Source: Saprospiraceae bacterium
Lineage (GTDB): Bacteria > Bacteroidota > Bacteroidia > Chitinophagales > Saprospiraceae
Assembly: GCA_016717145.1 (NCBI GenBank)
Contig: JADKGD010000071.1
Coordinates: 62,001 to 126,000, forward strand
Direction of reading: 5' to 3'
DNA length: 64,000 bases
Within the stretch, counting starts at the first letter, position 1, and every line of letters begins with the position of its first letter. Positions 8,599-17,645 of this stretch are shown in pieces. The position numbers and the translations under genes are program-made. The notes under the pieces are model-generated. The model was not told where the DNA came from and searched no databases. It saw only the letters and a program-made list of their open reading frames with translations.

Positions 8599-10236
8599 AT
8601 GAAAGGAAGTGTTAAGAAATTAATTTTAGTATGTGTGTTATTTTCTGGTATGGCTTCAGTTTCTGTGTATAATGACAAATTATTTGAGATTAGTAAAAAT
8701 TTAGAATTATTTGTTAGCGTATATAAAGAGCTCAATACAAATTTTGTTGACGAACTTGATCCCGGCACCCTTATGAGGACTGCAATAGATGCCATGACCC
8801 ATTCTCTCGATCCCTACACAAATTACGTTACTGAATCTCAGGTGGAAAGTTATTGGATTTCAGATGATGACAAATATCAAGGTATAGGTGCCAGGGTAGG
8901 TTTAGTAGATAACAAATTTAAAATTTTAGAGCCCTATGAAGGAGGTCCGGCAGTAGCTGCAGGTTTAAAAGCCGGTGATGAGATTCTATCTATAGACGGT
9001 GTAAATATTGAAGGTAAAAAACTTGAAGAAATCAATGCTGTTCTCAGGGGAATACCAGGAACGGATATAAGGCTTACTTTAAAAAATCTTTCTTCCGATG
9101 TTCCTGTAGAGAAAAAAGTTGTCAGGGGCGAAGTCAATATTCCTAATGTGCCGTATTCCGGTTTTGTATCCGCTGATGTTGGTTACATTTCATTAACTGT
9201 ATTTACACAAAATGCCGGATCCAATATTTCTAAAGCACTTAAAGAACTCAAGTCAAAAAATCCAAATATGTCCGGCGTTATCCTCGATTTGAGACACAAT
9301 GGAGGAGGATTACTTCACGAAGCAGTGAATATTTGTAATATCTTTATACCTCAAGGAGAAGTTGTAGTTACTACAAAAGGAAAGATAAAAGAAAGAGATC
9401 AAACTTTTAAAACAACGTCAGCCCCGTTGGACCTTGAAATACCAATTGTGGTTTTAATAGACAATAGATCAGCTTCAGCTTCAGAGATCGTTTCAGGTGT
9501 CATACAGGATTTAGATAGAGGTGTATTAATTGGTCAAAGATCTTTTGGTAAAGGTCTGGTTCAGAACACAAAAGATCTTGGATACAACTCCAGACTTAAA
9601 CTAACAACATCAAAATATTATATTCCAAGCGGAAGATGTATACAAGGAGTTGAATATGAAAACGGCGAGCCAAAAGACATACCTGACAATTTGAGGTCAA
9701 AATTCAAAACTAAAAATGGAAGGCTGGTGTTGGATGGCGGTGGAGTCACCCCAGATGTTAAACTACCTGCTAAAGAAATTTTTCCTGTAACAGTGGCGCT
9801 ACTTGAAAAACATGTCATCTTTGAGTACGTGAATAAATATTGCCTCAAAAAAGATAGTATAGATAAAATCGGAATATTTAAATTTAATGAATATGCTTCT
9901 TTTTTGGAATTTTTGAAAAAGAAAAACTTTACTTATGAATTGGAAGCTGAAAAATATCTGACAAAAATGGAGAAAGAAATGGAAAAATCTTCATCAACAA
10001 AAGATCTTAATGATGATGTGAAAAAATTAAAGGAAAAAATAAATAATTCAAAATCAAATGACCTGGTTCAGGCTAAGGAACAAATCATAGATGAAATTGA
10101 AAAAGAAATAGTTTCGCGATATTATTATCAAAAAGGCAAAGTACAACAAACTTTAGATGATGACTCTGATGTTAAAGAAGCTATAGATGTGCTTAAAGAT
10201 TCAAATCGTTATAAGTCCTTAATTGGAAAAAAATAA
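8599..10236 (+). CDS. S41 family C-terminal processing peptidase (carboxyl-terminal protease)
   Basis: Exported protease of 545 residues that trims or degrades envelope proteins. An N-terminal hydrophobic segment (about 7-22) is a signal or anchor. A PDZ domain follows (about 90-165, with GIGARVG and AAGLKAGDEILSIDG). The S41 catalytic core contains LRHNGGG, the Ser region SASASE and the Lys in GQRSFGKG. The charged, Lys/Glu-rich C-terminus (about 440-540) is likely helical. tsaB begins eight bases after its stop, so the two are probably co-transcribed. Confidence 0.93.
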   Translation: MKGSVKKLILVCVLFSGMASVSVYNDKLFEISKNLELFVSVYKELNTNFVDELDPGTLMRTAIDAMTHSLDPYTNYVTESQVESYWISDDDKYQGIGARVGLVDNKFKILEPYEGGPAVAAGLKAGDEILSIDGVNIEGKKLEEINAVLRGIPGTDIRLTLKNLSSDVPVEKKVVRGEVNIPNVPYSGFVSADVGYISLTVFTQNAGSNISKALKELKSKNPNMSGVILDLRHNGGGLLHEAVNICNIFIPQGEVVVTTKGKIKERDQTFKTTSAPLDLEIPIVVLIDNRSASASEIVSGVIQDLDRGVLIGQRSFGKGLVQNTKDLGYNSRLKLTTSKYYIPSGRCIQGVEYENGEPKDIPDNLRSKFKTKNGRLVLDGGGVTPDVKLPAKEIFPVTVALLEKHVIFEYVNKYCLKKDSIDKIGIFKFNEYASFLEFLKKKNFTYELEAEKYLTKMEKEMEKSSSTKDLNDDVKKLKEKINNSKSNDLVQAKEQIIDEIEKEIVSRYYYQKGKVQQTLDDDSDVKEAIDVLKDSNRYKSLIGKK

Positions 10237-10244
10237 GAAAATGA

Positions 10245-10934
10245 ATGGCTACAATTCTTCAGTTAGAGACATCAGGTGAAGTATGTTCAGTTGCGATATC
10301 AAAGGATGCCAAGTTATTGACTTTTTCAGAATCCTATGAAAATAATAGCCATACTGGGGTAATTACTATCCTAATAAAACAATGTCTTGATGATGTCAAT
10401 CTTTCTTTAATAGATATTGATGCTGTCGCAGTAAGTGGAGGGCCAGGTTCATACACTTCTCTTCGGGTTGGTGTTGCAACTGCAAAAGGCATATGTTATG
10501 GAACCGGATGCCGCTTAATTGTCATAGATAGTTTATTTATTCTTGCTTCAGGTATTAATATTAAAATGATCAAAAGTGAAGATGTGATAATTCCTATGAT
10601 TGATGCACGACGGATGGAAGTATACACTTCAATATTTAACAATAAATTGGAATGTATTTTCCAAACGGAATCAGTTATTCTGGAAGAAAATTGTTTTGAT
10701 AAAGTTTTATCTTCATCCGGACAACGGCATATTTGTGGATCAGGGGCTTTAAAATACGTCAATATGTTTCCTTCTGAAAGGGTGACGCTTCATCACCAGT
10801 CCACATCTGCAAAGTTTATGACAGAAATGGCCCATCGACTTTTTAAGGCCGCTGTATTTACTGACCTTGCTTACTACTCACCATATTATTTCAAAGCACC
10901 AAATATTACTAAATCTTTAAAGAAATTATTTTAA
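10245..10934 (+). CDS. tsaB: tRNA threonylcarbamoyladenosine biosynthesis protein TsaB
   Basis: Partner of TsaD in making t6A37 of ANN-decoding tRNAs. The 229-residue protein begins with the ASKHA-fold strand ILQLETSGEVCSVAIS and carries VSGGPGSYTSLRVGVATAKG, the most conserved TsaB segment. Length is normal. The start is the ATG at 10245; a preceding out-of-frame ATG at 10241 does not lead to this frame. tsaD is not in this window, which is usual because the genes are dispersed. Confidence 0.93.
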   Translation: MATILQLETSGEVCSVAISKDAKLLTFSESYENNSHTGVITILIKQCLDDVNLSLIDIDAVAVSGGPGSYTSLRVGVATAKGICYGTGCRLIVIDSLFILASGINIKMIKSEDVIIPMIDARRMEVYTSIFNNKLECIFQTESVILEENCFDKVLSSSGQRHICGSGALKYVNMFPSERVTLHHQSTSAKFMTEMAHRLFKAAVFTDLAYYSPYYFKAPNITKSLKKLF

Positions 10935-11086
10935 TATTTAGAACTATTTAGCTAAATAATAGTTATTTATATATATGGTATTATGTGATGTTAAAAAATT
11001 TAAAAAATAAATTTAGTTTAAAATACTCTTTGGTATGGTTATTGAATTAACGTACATGAATTCCGTGAACTAACAAATCATTTCGC

Positions 11087-11425
11087 ATGAGAAATAAGAA
11101 GAACGAAACAGTAACGTTAAAGAAGGGTGGAAAGGAAGTACAGTTGGATTATGCCGACCTCAGGAAGGCAGTCCTTGTGCTTAGAGCCGTAAACCACAAA
11201 CTTCGACAAAGAGTCATCGATCTTTTAGAAGATGGTGAGACCATGACAGTAACTGATATTTATATCAAACTGAGATTGGAACAGTCAGTAGCATCACAAC
11301 ATCTAGCCATTCTACGAAGGGCGGGAGTAGTAGCTACGGACAGGCAAGGTAAATTCATATACTATTCTTTAGATAAGGATAGACTAGCTCAGATTTCTTC
11401 TTTAGTAGAGGATTTGACTAGTTAA
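11087..11425 (+). CDS. ArsR/SmtB-type winged-helix regulator, copy 1
   Basis: Small DNA-binding protein of 112 residues. The N-terminal 20 residues are basic. The winged-helix core reads through LRAVNHKLRQRVIDLL, then the recognition-helix segment LEQSVASQHLAILRRAGVV, then the beta wing DRQGKFIYYSL. The metal-sensing ELCVC-like motif of classical ArsR is absent and the protein contains no Cys. A paralogue lies 211 bases downstream with the same recognition segment (LEQSITSQHLKILRMSGVV). The ligand and targets are unknown; such pairs recur in Bacteroidota. Confidence 0.87.
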   Translation: MRNKKNETVTLKKGGKEVQLDYADLRKAVLVLRAVNHKLRQRVIDLLEDGETMTVTDIYIKLRLEQSVASQHLAILRRAGVVATDRQGKFIYYSLDKDRLAQISSLVEDLTS

Positions 11426-11636
11426 AAATTTACTTTTAGTCAATATTGTTTATTTAATGAACATCAGCCACTTATGTAGTAATTTTTTACTTGTTTAATC
11501 TATTTGAGTTCCTTTTTAAGGCAATTATGATTTTTTTTAGTATAAATTAAATATTTTTTTAATATTTGTTTGGACATTAAAAAATATCTATTCATATTTG
11601 TGCCAAGGTCGTAAAAATAAAAAATAAGGAACACAC

Positions 11637-11945
11637 ATGAGAGGTACAAAAGTTACTTTCGACAATGAGAAGTTACACTACTCGTCGGAGTTGATGAGAG
11701 CTCTAGCTCACCCGTTAAGATTAAAGATTTTGGAGTATATTGACTTGAACAGGTCAATCAATGTCAACAAAATTTATAGTAGTCTTGATTTAGAACAAAG
11801 TATTACATCACAACACCTGAAAATACTAAGAATGTCAGGGGTAGTTACTGTAGAAATCACGGGAAAATATCACGTTTATCATATCAATTATGATGTCATA
11901 AACAAAGCAAGTTTCGCCGTTAACAAATTCGTAGGGAAAAGTTAA
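11637..11945 (+). CDS. ArsR/SmtB-type winged-helix regulator, copy 2
   Basis: Paralogue of the gene just upstream, 102 residues. The core has MRALAHPLRLKILEYI, then the recognition helix in LEQSITSQHLKILRMSGVV, then a wing (EITGKYHVYHINY). No Cys residues and no classical metal site are seen, so it is probably not a metal sensor of the usual type. It ends in a strong hairpin terminator 28 bases after its stop. The nearly identical recognition helices suggest the two proteins read similar operators or form heterodimers; this is inference. Confidence 0.86.
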   Translation: MRGTKVTFDNEKLHYSSELMRALAHPLRLKILEYIDLNRSINVNKIYSSLDLEQSITSQHLKILRMSGVVTVEITGKYHVYHINYDVINKASFAVNKFVGKS

Positions 11946-11972
11946 TAAAATTAAACTTTTTAAAAATAAATC

Positions 11973-12005
11973 AGCAACCGTAACTAGATTACGGTTGCTT
12001 TTTTA
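11973..12005 (+). terminator. rho-independent terminator after the second ArsR gene
   Basis: An 11-base-pair perfect stem, AGCAACCGTAA (11973-11983) with TTACGGTTGCT (11989-11999), has a five-base loop and is followed by a run of T. It lies 28 bases past the stop codon at 11945. Confidence 0.9.
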
Positions 12006-12176
12006 GCTTAATGTCAAACGAACGTTTAAATCTATTTAAAATTCTAATCAATATTGTTGTGTAATCAATATATCTAACTACTGGTTTACTAATCGGTAGT
12101 ATACTAGAAAAGAATTATTTATTTTAAAATGAATAATAGTCTAAAAAGTAAAACTCCAAGTGCTAATATATTCTCT

Positions 12177-12213
12177 AAAAAAAAAGAGCCTAACTATTAA
12201 TAAGTCAGACTCT
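12177..12213 (-). terminator. rho-independent terminator of tRNA-Met
   Basis: On the minus strand AGAGTCTGAC pairs with GTTAGGCTCT (ten pairs including G-T wobbles) around a nine-base loop, followed by eight or nine T. It begins nine bases after the 3' end of tRNA-Met. Confidence 0.75.
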
Positions 12214-12221
12214 ATTTTTTG

Positions 12222-12295
12222 TAGCGTGAGGCGGGCATGATCCGCCGACCTCGCGATTATGAATCGCGCGCTCTAACCAACTGAGCTACCACGCC
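12222..12295 (-). tRNA. tRNA-Met (CAU), elongator type
   Basis: A 74-base cloverleaf starting GGCGTGG. The D-arm contains GCTC-AGTTGGTTA-GAGC, and the anticodon arm is CGCGA-TTCATAA-TCGCG with anticodon CAT. The T-stem is GGCGG/CCGCC and the acceptor 3' strand is TCACGCT, with discriminator A; CCA is not encoded. The anticodon stem lacks the three G-C pairs of an initiator and position 1 pairs, so it is read as elongator Met; tRNA-Ile2 with a modified CAU anticodon is a less likely alternative. The T-loop is ATCATGC instead of TTCRANN. Confidence 0.93.
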
Positions 12296-12499
12296 AACTA
12301 ATACATTTTTAAAACGGGTGCAAATATAGAAATTTAACCAATTAAATTGAAAATATAGGTGCTCTTTTTTAAATTAATTGCGAATCAAATAATATATTTA
12401 ATATATCGAACTTTTATAAATTTTAACGAAGCATATCGACCATAACAAAAACAGGCATTAGGTTGACTTAATAGGAAAAAATACTTTTATTATATATGC

Positions 12500-13738
12500 T
12501 CAAACAAACATTTCAAAAAGCATTGGATTATTATTCAAGTGCTCATAATTAATTCCTGATTCATTCATCCTTTCAATTAGAGACAGATAATCGTCCGAGG
12601 ATTTTAGTTCAATACCTACCAACGCGGGTCCTGTATCCCGATTGGTTTTTTTTGTGTATTCAAAATGTGATATGTCATCGTTTGGCCCAAGAAGGTTAAG
12701 AAAATCTCTTAAAGCCCCAGCCCTTTGTGGAAATCGTATAATAAAATAATGTTTTCTCCCTTCCCAAAGTAAGGCTCGCTCCCTTATGTCTTCCGTTCGT
12801 GTAATGTCATTGTTGCCACCACATACTATAATGACAACATTTTTACCTTTTATCTCCTCGATGAAATAATCAAGAGATGCAAAACTTATCGCTCCTGCCG
12901 GTTCGACCACTATAGCTTCGTCATTGTAAAGACCAAGTATGGATGAACATATTTTCCCTTCAGGTACAAGCTTGATATCGTCGATGACTTCTTTGCATAT
13001 TTTAAATGTTTTTTCTCCCACCATTTTTACTGCAATGCCATCTGCAAAGGAATCAATCTTATCAAGACGTACAAGAGCGTTGGCTTCCATTGACCTGGCT
13101 AATGCAGGAGCTCCCTCCGCTTCCACCGCAATAATTTTAGTTGCAGGACTAAAATATTTAAAATAAGAACCTACCCCGGAGATAAGTCCGCCACCGCCGA
13201 CAGCAACAATCAAAATATCAACGGGCACCTCCATTTCGTCCAAAATTTCCTTAGCTATGGTTCCCTGACCAGCTATAACATCCTCATCATCAAATGGATG
13301 GATATATGGCATTTGTTTATCAACAGAATGTTGAAGTGCTACTTTATTTGCATCATCAAAGGTATCTCCAATCAATCTGATCTCTACCCACTCTCCACCA
13401 AAATGTTTTACCTTACTTATCTTTTGATTTGGTGTAGTTGTTGGCATATAAATAATACAATGTGTTTTAAGTGCAGAACATGCAAAGGCAACACCTTGAG
13501 CATGATTACCTGCACTGGCACAAATAACGCCACCAGATCTTGCCTTCTCACCCATTTTTTTCATTTTATTGTATGCTCCTCTAATTTTAAAAGAACGCAC
13601 TACCTGCATATCTTCCCTTTTCAAAAAGATATTACATTCATATTTTTTTGATAAATTATAATTGAGCATCAAAGGCGTTTTGATTACAACACTATTTATG
13701 TTGTGGTACGCTTCAATAATTTGATCAGCAGATATCAT
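12500..13738 (-). CDS. ilvA: threonine ammonia-lyase (threonine dehydratase)
   Basis: PLP enzyme of 412 residues that converts threonine to 2-oxobutanoate, the first step to isoleucine. The PLP Lys51 lies in VRSFKIRGAYNKM. SAGNHAQGVAFAC and the phosphate-binding VGGGGLISGVG are intact. The C-terminal 80 residues, beginning at KHYFIIRFPQRAGALRDFL, form a single ACT-like regulatory domain, so this is the shorter biosynthetic form that may respond to isoleucine. No other branched-chain gene is adjacent. A GNAT gene lies 18 bases upstream on the same strand. Confidence 0.93.
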   Translation of the reverse strand: MISADQIIEAYHNINSVVIKTPLMLNYNLSKKYECNIFLKREDMQVVRSFKIRGAYNKMKKMGEKARSGGVICASAGNHAQGVAFACSALKTHCIIYMPTTTPNQKISKVKHFGGEWVEIRLIGDTFDDANKVALQHSVDKQMPYIHPFDDEDVIAGQGTIAKEILDEMEVPVDILIVAVGGGGLISGVGSYFKYFSPATKIIAVEAEGAPALARSMEANALVRLDKIDSFADGIAVKMVGEKTFKICKEVIDDIKLVPEGKICSSILGLYNDEAIVVEPAGAISFASLDYFIEEIKGKNVVIIVCGGNNDITRTEDIRERALLWEGRKHYFIIRFPQRAGALRDFLNLLGPNDDISHFEYTKKTNRDTGPALVGIELKSSDDYLSLIERMNESGINYEHLNNNPMLFEMFV

Positions 13739-13756
13739 TTGATTTATTTAATACGC

Positions 13757-14205
13757 TTAATTAAAATATAATTTACAATTCCACCAATTCTTTTCAATGA
13801 TAACATTATTCTTAGCGTAGAAATTTACCCCGATTTGATTCCAGTCGAGAACTTGCCATTTGACTTGATTACAACACAGAGCTTTTGCTTCATCAAGATA
13901 AGCTTCAAATAATCTTTGACCAAGTTTGTTCTTCCTATATTCTGGTTTCACATAAAAATCTTCCAGATACAAACATCTTCCCTCCATGTAGAAAAAGTAA
14001 TATAAAAAATAGTTATCCCAACAATTGTATCATCGTCTAGCGCTACAATACTATCAATAATTTTATCTTTGAAGGCATTTTCAAATTCTTCCATATCAAT
14101 TTTAACAGCATCAGGCTCATTTTCAAATACAGCAAGCTCATATACTAGATTATAAATTTGAGGTATGTCCTTTGTTTTTGCCTTACGAATGATCAAATCT
14201 GACAT
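13757..14205 (-). pseudogene. GNAT family N-acetyltransferase with one frameshift
   Basis: Acetyl-CoA-dependent acetyltransferase of the diamine acetyltransferase-like group. The N-terminal half (MSDLIIRKAKTKD from ATG 14205, through VGITIFYITFSTW) and the C-terminal half (EGRCLYLEDFYVKPEYRKNK, then GQRLFEAYLDEA and VNFYAKN) are both well conserved but lie in different frames. The break is at about 13981-13986, where one G appears to be missing in TGGAGGG. Restoring one base gives an uninterrupted protein of about 149 residues. Either the gene has recently been inactivated or the base is an assembly error. Confidence 0.8.
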
Positions 14206-14301
14206 TATTTTAATGATTGAAAGACCAAATGTAATCAAATTGGCGAAGAGGATTATTTTGAGAGTTTTTTTTTATGTTTTAAAAGCATTTTCTTAAATGC
14301 C

Positions 14302-14883
14302 TTAATAGTTTTTACAGGCCCTGATGTTAACACCATCGTTAACAAGCCAAAGCGGAATATTTCCTCCCGGATTCATATGTCCAGAATGAATGATTTCAAT
14401 GACGCCTTCGGATTTTTTAGATACTTGCCACGAACTTTGAATTTCTGTTATAGGCAGTAAGCCACTTTTTTGCTTTGGTATTTTGAAAGGAGAATAATTT
14501 GTTAATACCTCTATTTTTTTATTTAAAGTATCATAATTTATTTTTCCACTAATCGTTGCTACTCTATTTTCGAAAGGAAAAGGGAGGCCATACTCCAGCA
14601 GATAAATTCCTTCATTATCTGATACTTTATGCAACAAATTGACACTGGTGACACGGTCGTACCATAAATGCATATTCTCCACATCTTTCAAAACACTATA
14701 AACGATATTAATATCATCCTTTACGCTTGTTTTGAGTTTAAATTGTTTTACAGTAGATCCTTTAAAATCCTTAGTCCACAATGTAATATCCTCTTGTGAT
14801 GAAACTACCTGCCAGTCTTTCTGGGATGAAAGAATAACAGAAAACCAGAAAAAACAGAAAACTGATGACATTAATTTAATCAT
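14302..14883 (-). CDS. START-domain lipid-binding protein, C-terminus frameshifted
   Basis: Exported protein of 193 residues from ATG 14883, with a signal peptide (about 1-20, ending FSVILSSQK) and a START-like fold (DWQVVSSQEDITLWTK, then VKDVENMHLWYDRV and similar). The start overlaps the stop of the deacetylase gene by four bases (ATGA), so translation is probably coupled. The frame ends early at 14302, but a shift by one base near 14325-14331 (AA in GTTAACATCA) gives SGPVKTIKAFKKMLLKHKKK and a stop at 14253-14255. This basic tail is the expected family C-terminus. Ligand and role are unknown. Confidence 0.75.
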   Translation of the reverse strand: MIKLMSSVFCFFWFSVILSSQKDWQVVSSQEDITLWTKDFKGSTVKQFKLKTSVKDDINIVYSVLKDVENMHLWYDRVTSVNLLHKVSDNEGIYLLEYGLPFPFENRVATISGKINYDTLNKKIEVLTNYSPFKIPKQKSGLLPITEIQSSWQVSKKSEGVIEIIHSGHMNPGGNIPLWLVNDGVNIRACKNY

Positions 14884-15512
14884 GCATAAGCCATTGTCAG
14901 ACATTCAAGATTTTTAGCTTTAAAACCACAATCAATAAGATTTTCAAATAACAACGGCAACACAAATCTTAAATTTGCTTCAGCTTTAAAATTATCGTGA
15001 AAGACAATAATGGACCCTTCCTTATAATTGTCCAAAACATTACTAAGGCATTTTTCTTTTGAAATTGAACGATCAAAATCACCACTTAAAACATCCCACA
15101 TAACAATAGTTTTATCTTGTTTAAGAACTGTCGACTGAGTGGGTTTTAATTTACCATAAGGTGGCCTGAAAAGGTTACCCTCGATAACGTCATCGGCTTT
15201 ACCAACATTCTCTACATAATCTTCGGTATCGGTTAACCAACCGTTCAGATGATTGTAGGTATGATTTCCGACTAAATGACCTTCAGATAGGATTCTTTTA
15301 TAGATATAAGGATATTTTCTAACATTGTCTCCAACACAAAAAAAAGTAGCTTTAAATTTGTATTCGTCCAATAAGTCGAGTATCCACGGTGTTAGATCCG
15401 GAATGGGTCCATCATCAAAAGTTAAAAACACTTCTTTCTCATTTGTGTCAATATTCCATATCAAATCAGAAAATATTGTTTTAATAATTGGAGGTGTTTT
15501 AACAAGATACAT
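14880..15512 (-). CDS. polysaccharide deacetylase (NodB domain)
   Basis: Carbohydrate esterase family 4 type protein of 210 residues that removes N-acetyl groups from a polysaccharide or peptidoglycan. Catalytic motif 1 is TFDDGP (31-36), the metal-binding HTYNH is at 84-88, and motif 3 is FRPPYGK near 116. The motif-5 region VFHDN is also visible. There is no clear signal peptide, although the first 20 residues are moderately hydrophobic. It is upstream of, and translationally coupled to, the START-domain gene. Confidence 0.9.
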   Translation of the reverse strand: MYLVKTPPIIKTIFSDLIWNIDTNEKEVFLTFDDGPIPDLTPWILDLLDEYKFKATFFCVGDNVRKYPYIYKRILSEGHLVGNHTYNHLNGWLTDTEDYVENVGKADDVIEGNLFRPPYGKLKPTQSTVLKQDKTIVMWDVLSGDFDRSISKEKCLSNVLDNYKEGSIIVFHDNFKAEANLRFVLPLLFENLIDCGFKAKNLECLTMAYA

Positions 15513-15674
15513 AATATAATTTTGCTCAATTCAGCTTTTAAGATTAAATTTACGTCTTCAATTCAAAATCTCACTTGTATCTTAACGAATGAAAATCCGT
15601 TTTATAACCCTGGAGGACATAGATTTGAATATAATTAACATTATATTGTCAAAAAAACTTTAAAATCATTCATA

Positions 15675-17189
15675 ATGGAAAAAATTAGGGTAAGATTTGC
15701 CCCTAGTCCGACAGGCCCTTTACATATCGGAGGCGTGCGTACTGCATTATATAATTTTCTTTTTGCAAGGCAAAATAATGGTACTTTTATTCTCAGAATT
15801 GAAGATACAGATCAAAATAGATTAGTTCCTGGTGCGGAAGCCTATATTATTGAATCTCTTACCTGGTTTGGACTAATACCGGACGAAGGCCCCGGATTTG
15901 GTGGAAATTGTGGCCCATATAGGCAATCAGAGCGCAAAGCCTTGTATAAACAATATGTCGACAAACTGATAGCGGATGGCAATGCTTATTATGCTTTTGA
16001 CACTGCTGATGAATTGGAGGCAATGAGGGAAATAGATGAGACTTTTAAATATGGTATTCACTCCAGAATGAGTTTAAAAAATAGTCTGTCGCTTTCTGCA
16101 GGTCTTGTTGAAAAATTGATTAAATCTGGAGAAAATGTAGCGGTAAGAATCAAAATTCCTGCTAACGAATCCATTTCATTTTTTGATGAAGTTCGTGGTC
16201 ATGTAGCATTTGACAGCAATGAACTTGATGATAAAGTCATCATGAAAGGCGATGGTATGCCTACTTATCATATGGCAAATATTGTTGATGACCACTTAAT
16301 GAAAATCTCACATGTGATCAGAGGAGAAGAATGGTTGTCAAGTACGGCACATCACGTTCTTTTATATCGCTTTTTTGGCTGGGAAGCCCCAAAATTTGCA
16401 CACCTTCCTCTAATATTGAAACCTACAGGTAATGGAAAGCTAAGCAAACGTGATGGTGCGAAATTTGGATTTCCTGTTTTCCCAATTTCCTGGGATAGTG
16501 AACACGAGGAAGATAATTTTACAGGATTCCGGGAAGATGGGTATATGCCGGAAGCAGTATTAAATTTTTTAGCGATGTTGGGTTGGAGTCCCGGAAACGA
16601 TCAGGAAATTTTTAGTATAGAAGAACTGATTAAAACATTCCGTATGGAGAAAATAGTTAAATCAGGCGCCAGATTCGACATTGATAAAGCTCGTTGGTTC
16701 AATCAACAATATCTCATACAGGCAGACAATTTAAAATTAGCCTACATGATTCAAAATCAAGCAATTGACGATGGCTACCACGTAGCCGTGGAATATCTTG
16801 CTGAAGTTTGCGCTTTGATGAAGGAAAGGGTACATAAAGCAGATGAAATTATTAAGAATTCCCGATTCTTTTTTGAGGCACCAAATTTTTACGATGAAGA
16901 AACCATAAAGAAAAAATTTAGTCTGGAACAAGTCGATCATTTATTAGAAATCGCCGATAAATTAAACAACCTGAAAAGTAGTGATCTTCCCCAAATCGAA
17001 ATTACCATTAAAGGTTATATTATTGAGCGGTCACTTAAGATGGGCGAAATTATGCCAATAATCAGAATTGCTATCAGTGGGTCCATGCAGGGACCTGACT
17101 TGATTCAAACGATAGCGCTGATAGGAACAAATGAAGCAGCCTCAAGATTAAAAACCGGAGTAGAAAGGTTTAAAAGTATAAAAATTTAA
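15675..17189 (+). CDS. gltX: glutamate--tRNA ligase
   Basis: Class I aminoacyl-tRNA synthetase of 504 residues that charges tRNA-Glu. The HIGH-type motif is HIGG at about 17-20 in PSPTGPLHIGGVRTAL, and the KMSKS-type motif is KLSKR in GKLSKRDGAKFG. The anticodon-binding helical domain fills the C-terminal third. Length is normal. It stands alone, with 162 bases to the deacetylase gene on the other strand and a short hypothetical gene on the other strand downstream. Confidence 0.97.
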   Translation: MEKIRVRFAPSPTGPLHIGGVRTALYNFLFARQNNGTFILRIEDTDQNRLVPGAEAYIIESLTWFGLIPDEGPGFGGNCGPYRQSERKALYKQYVDKLIADGNAYYAFDTADELEAMREIDETFKYGIHSRMSLKNSLSLSAGLVEKLIKSGENVAVRIKIPANESISFFDEVRGHVAFDSNELDDKVIMKGDGMPTYHMANIVDDHLMKISHVIRGEEWLSSTAHHVLLYRFFGWEAPKFAHLPLILKPTGNGKLSKRDGAKFGFPVFPISWDSEHEEDNFTGFREDGYMPEAVLNFLAMLGWSPGNDQEIFSIEELIKTFRMEKIVKSGARFDIDKARWFNQQYLIQADNLKLAYMIQNQAIDDGYHVAVEYLAEVCALMKERVHKADEIIKNSRFFFEAPNFYDEETIKKKFSLEQVDHLLEIADKLNNLKSSDLPQIEITIKGYIIERSLKMGEIMPIIRIAISGSMQGPDLIQTIALIGTNEAASRLKTGVERFKSIKI

Positions 17190-17281
17190 AACAAACAATG
17201 GACTTAAACTTCAAGCTTAAATAATAATTTCCAGTTATTTTGGGCGTATATTACTAAGCAAAACAAAAAGATAATACATAA

Positions 17282-17494
17282 CTATTTGCTATATGCTAAA
17301 ATTGCATCTATACTGGATTTTTTTGGACTAAATAATACACTAGGCAGCACTTTAAGTCCTTGTTTCATCTCTGCATATGTTTCCATCAATGTACTGTCAT
17401 CTTCCATAGCAAACTCTATCTCAAGTTTCTCGAAAAGGTCACATTCATTGTATAAAAAACTTATTAATTGAACATCAGTGTAATTGTGCTTCAT
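17282..17494 (-). CDS. small conserved Bacteroidota protein, anti-sigma-like
   Basis: A 70-residue acidic protein without signal peptide or helix long enough for the membrane. It reads as an alpha-helical N-terminal part (VQLISFLYNECDLFEKLEIE), a middle segment MEDDSTLMETYAEMKQ, and a C-terminal motif LPSVLFSPKKSSIDAILAYS. This layout matches a recurrent small family in Bacteroidota that resembles the N-terminal zinc-less anti-sigma region, but no sigma gene is adjacent. Function unknown. Confidence 0.65.
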   Translation of the reverse strand: MKHNYTDVQLISFLYNECDLFEKLEIEFAMEDDSTLMETYAEMKQGLKVLPSVLFSPKKSSIDAILAYSK

Positions 17495-17645
17495 ATACTG
17501 GTTTTAATGATGATTAATTTTACGAATTACACTATTTAACATCAAATATTGTATATATATTGTCGTGAGGGCTTATTTATTTTTAACTTATTTATAATTT
17601 TTTGGATACCCCTTTCAATATTTAGAATCTATATTTATTTTTTAA

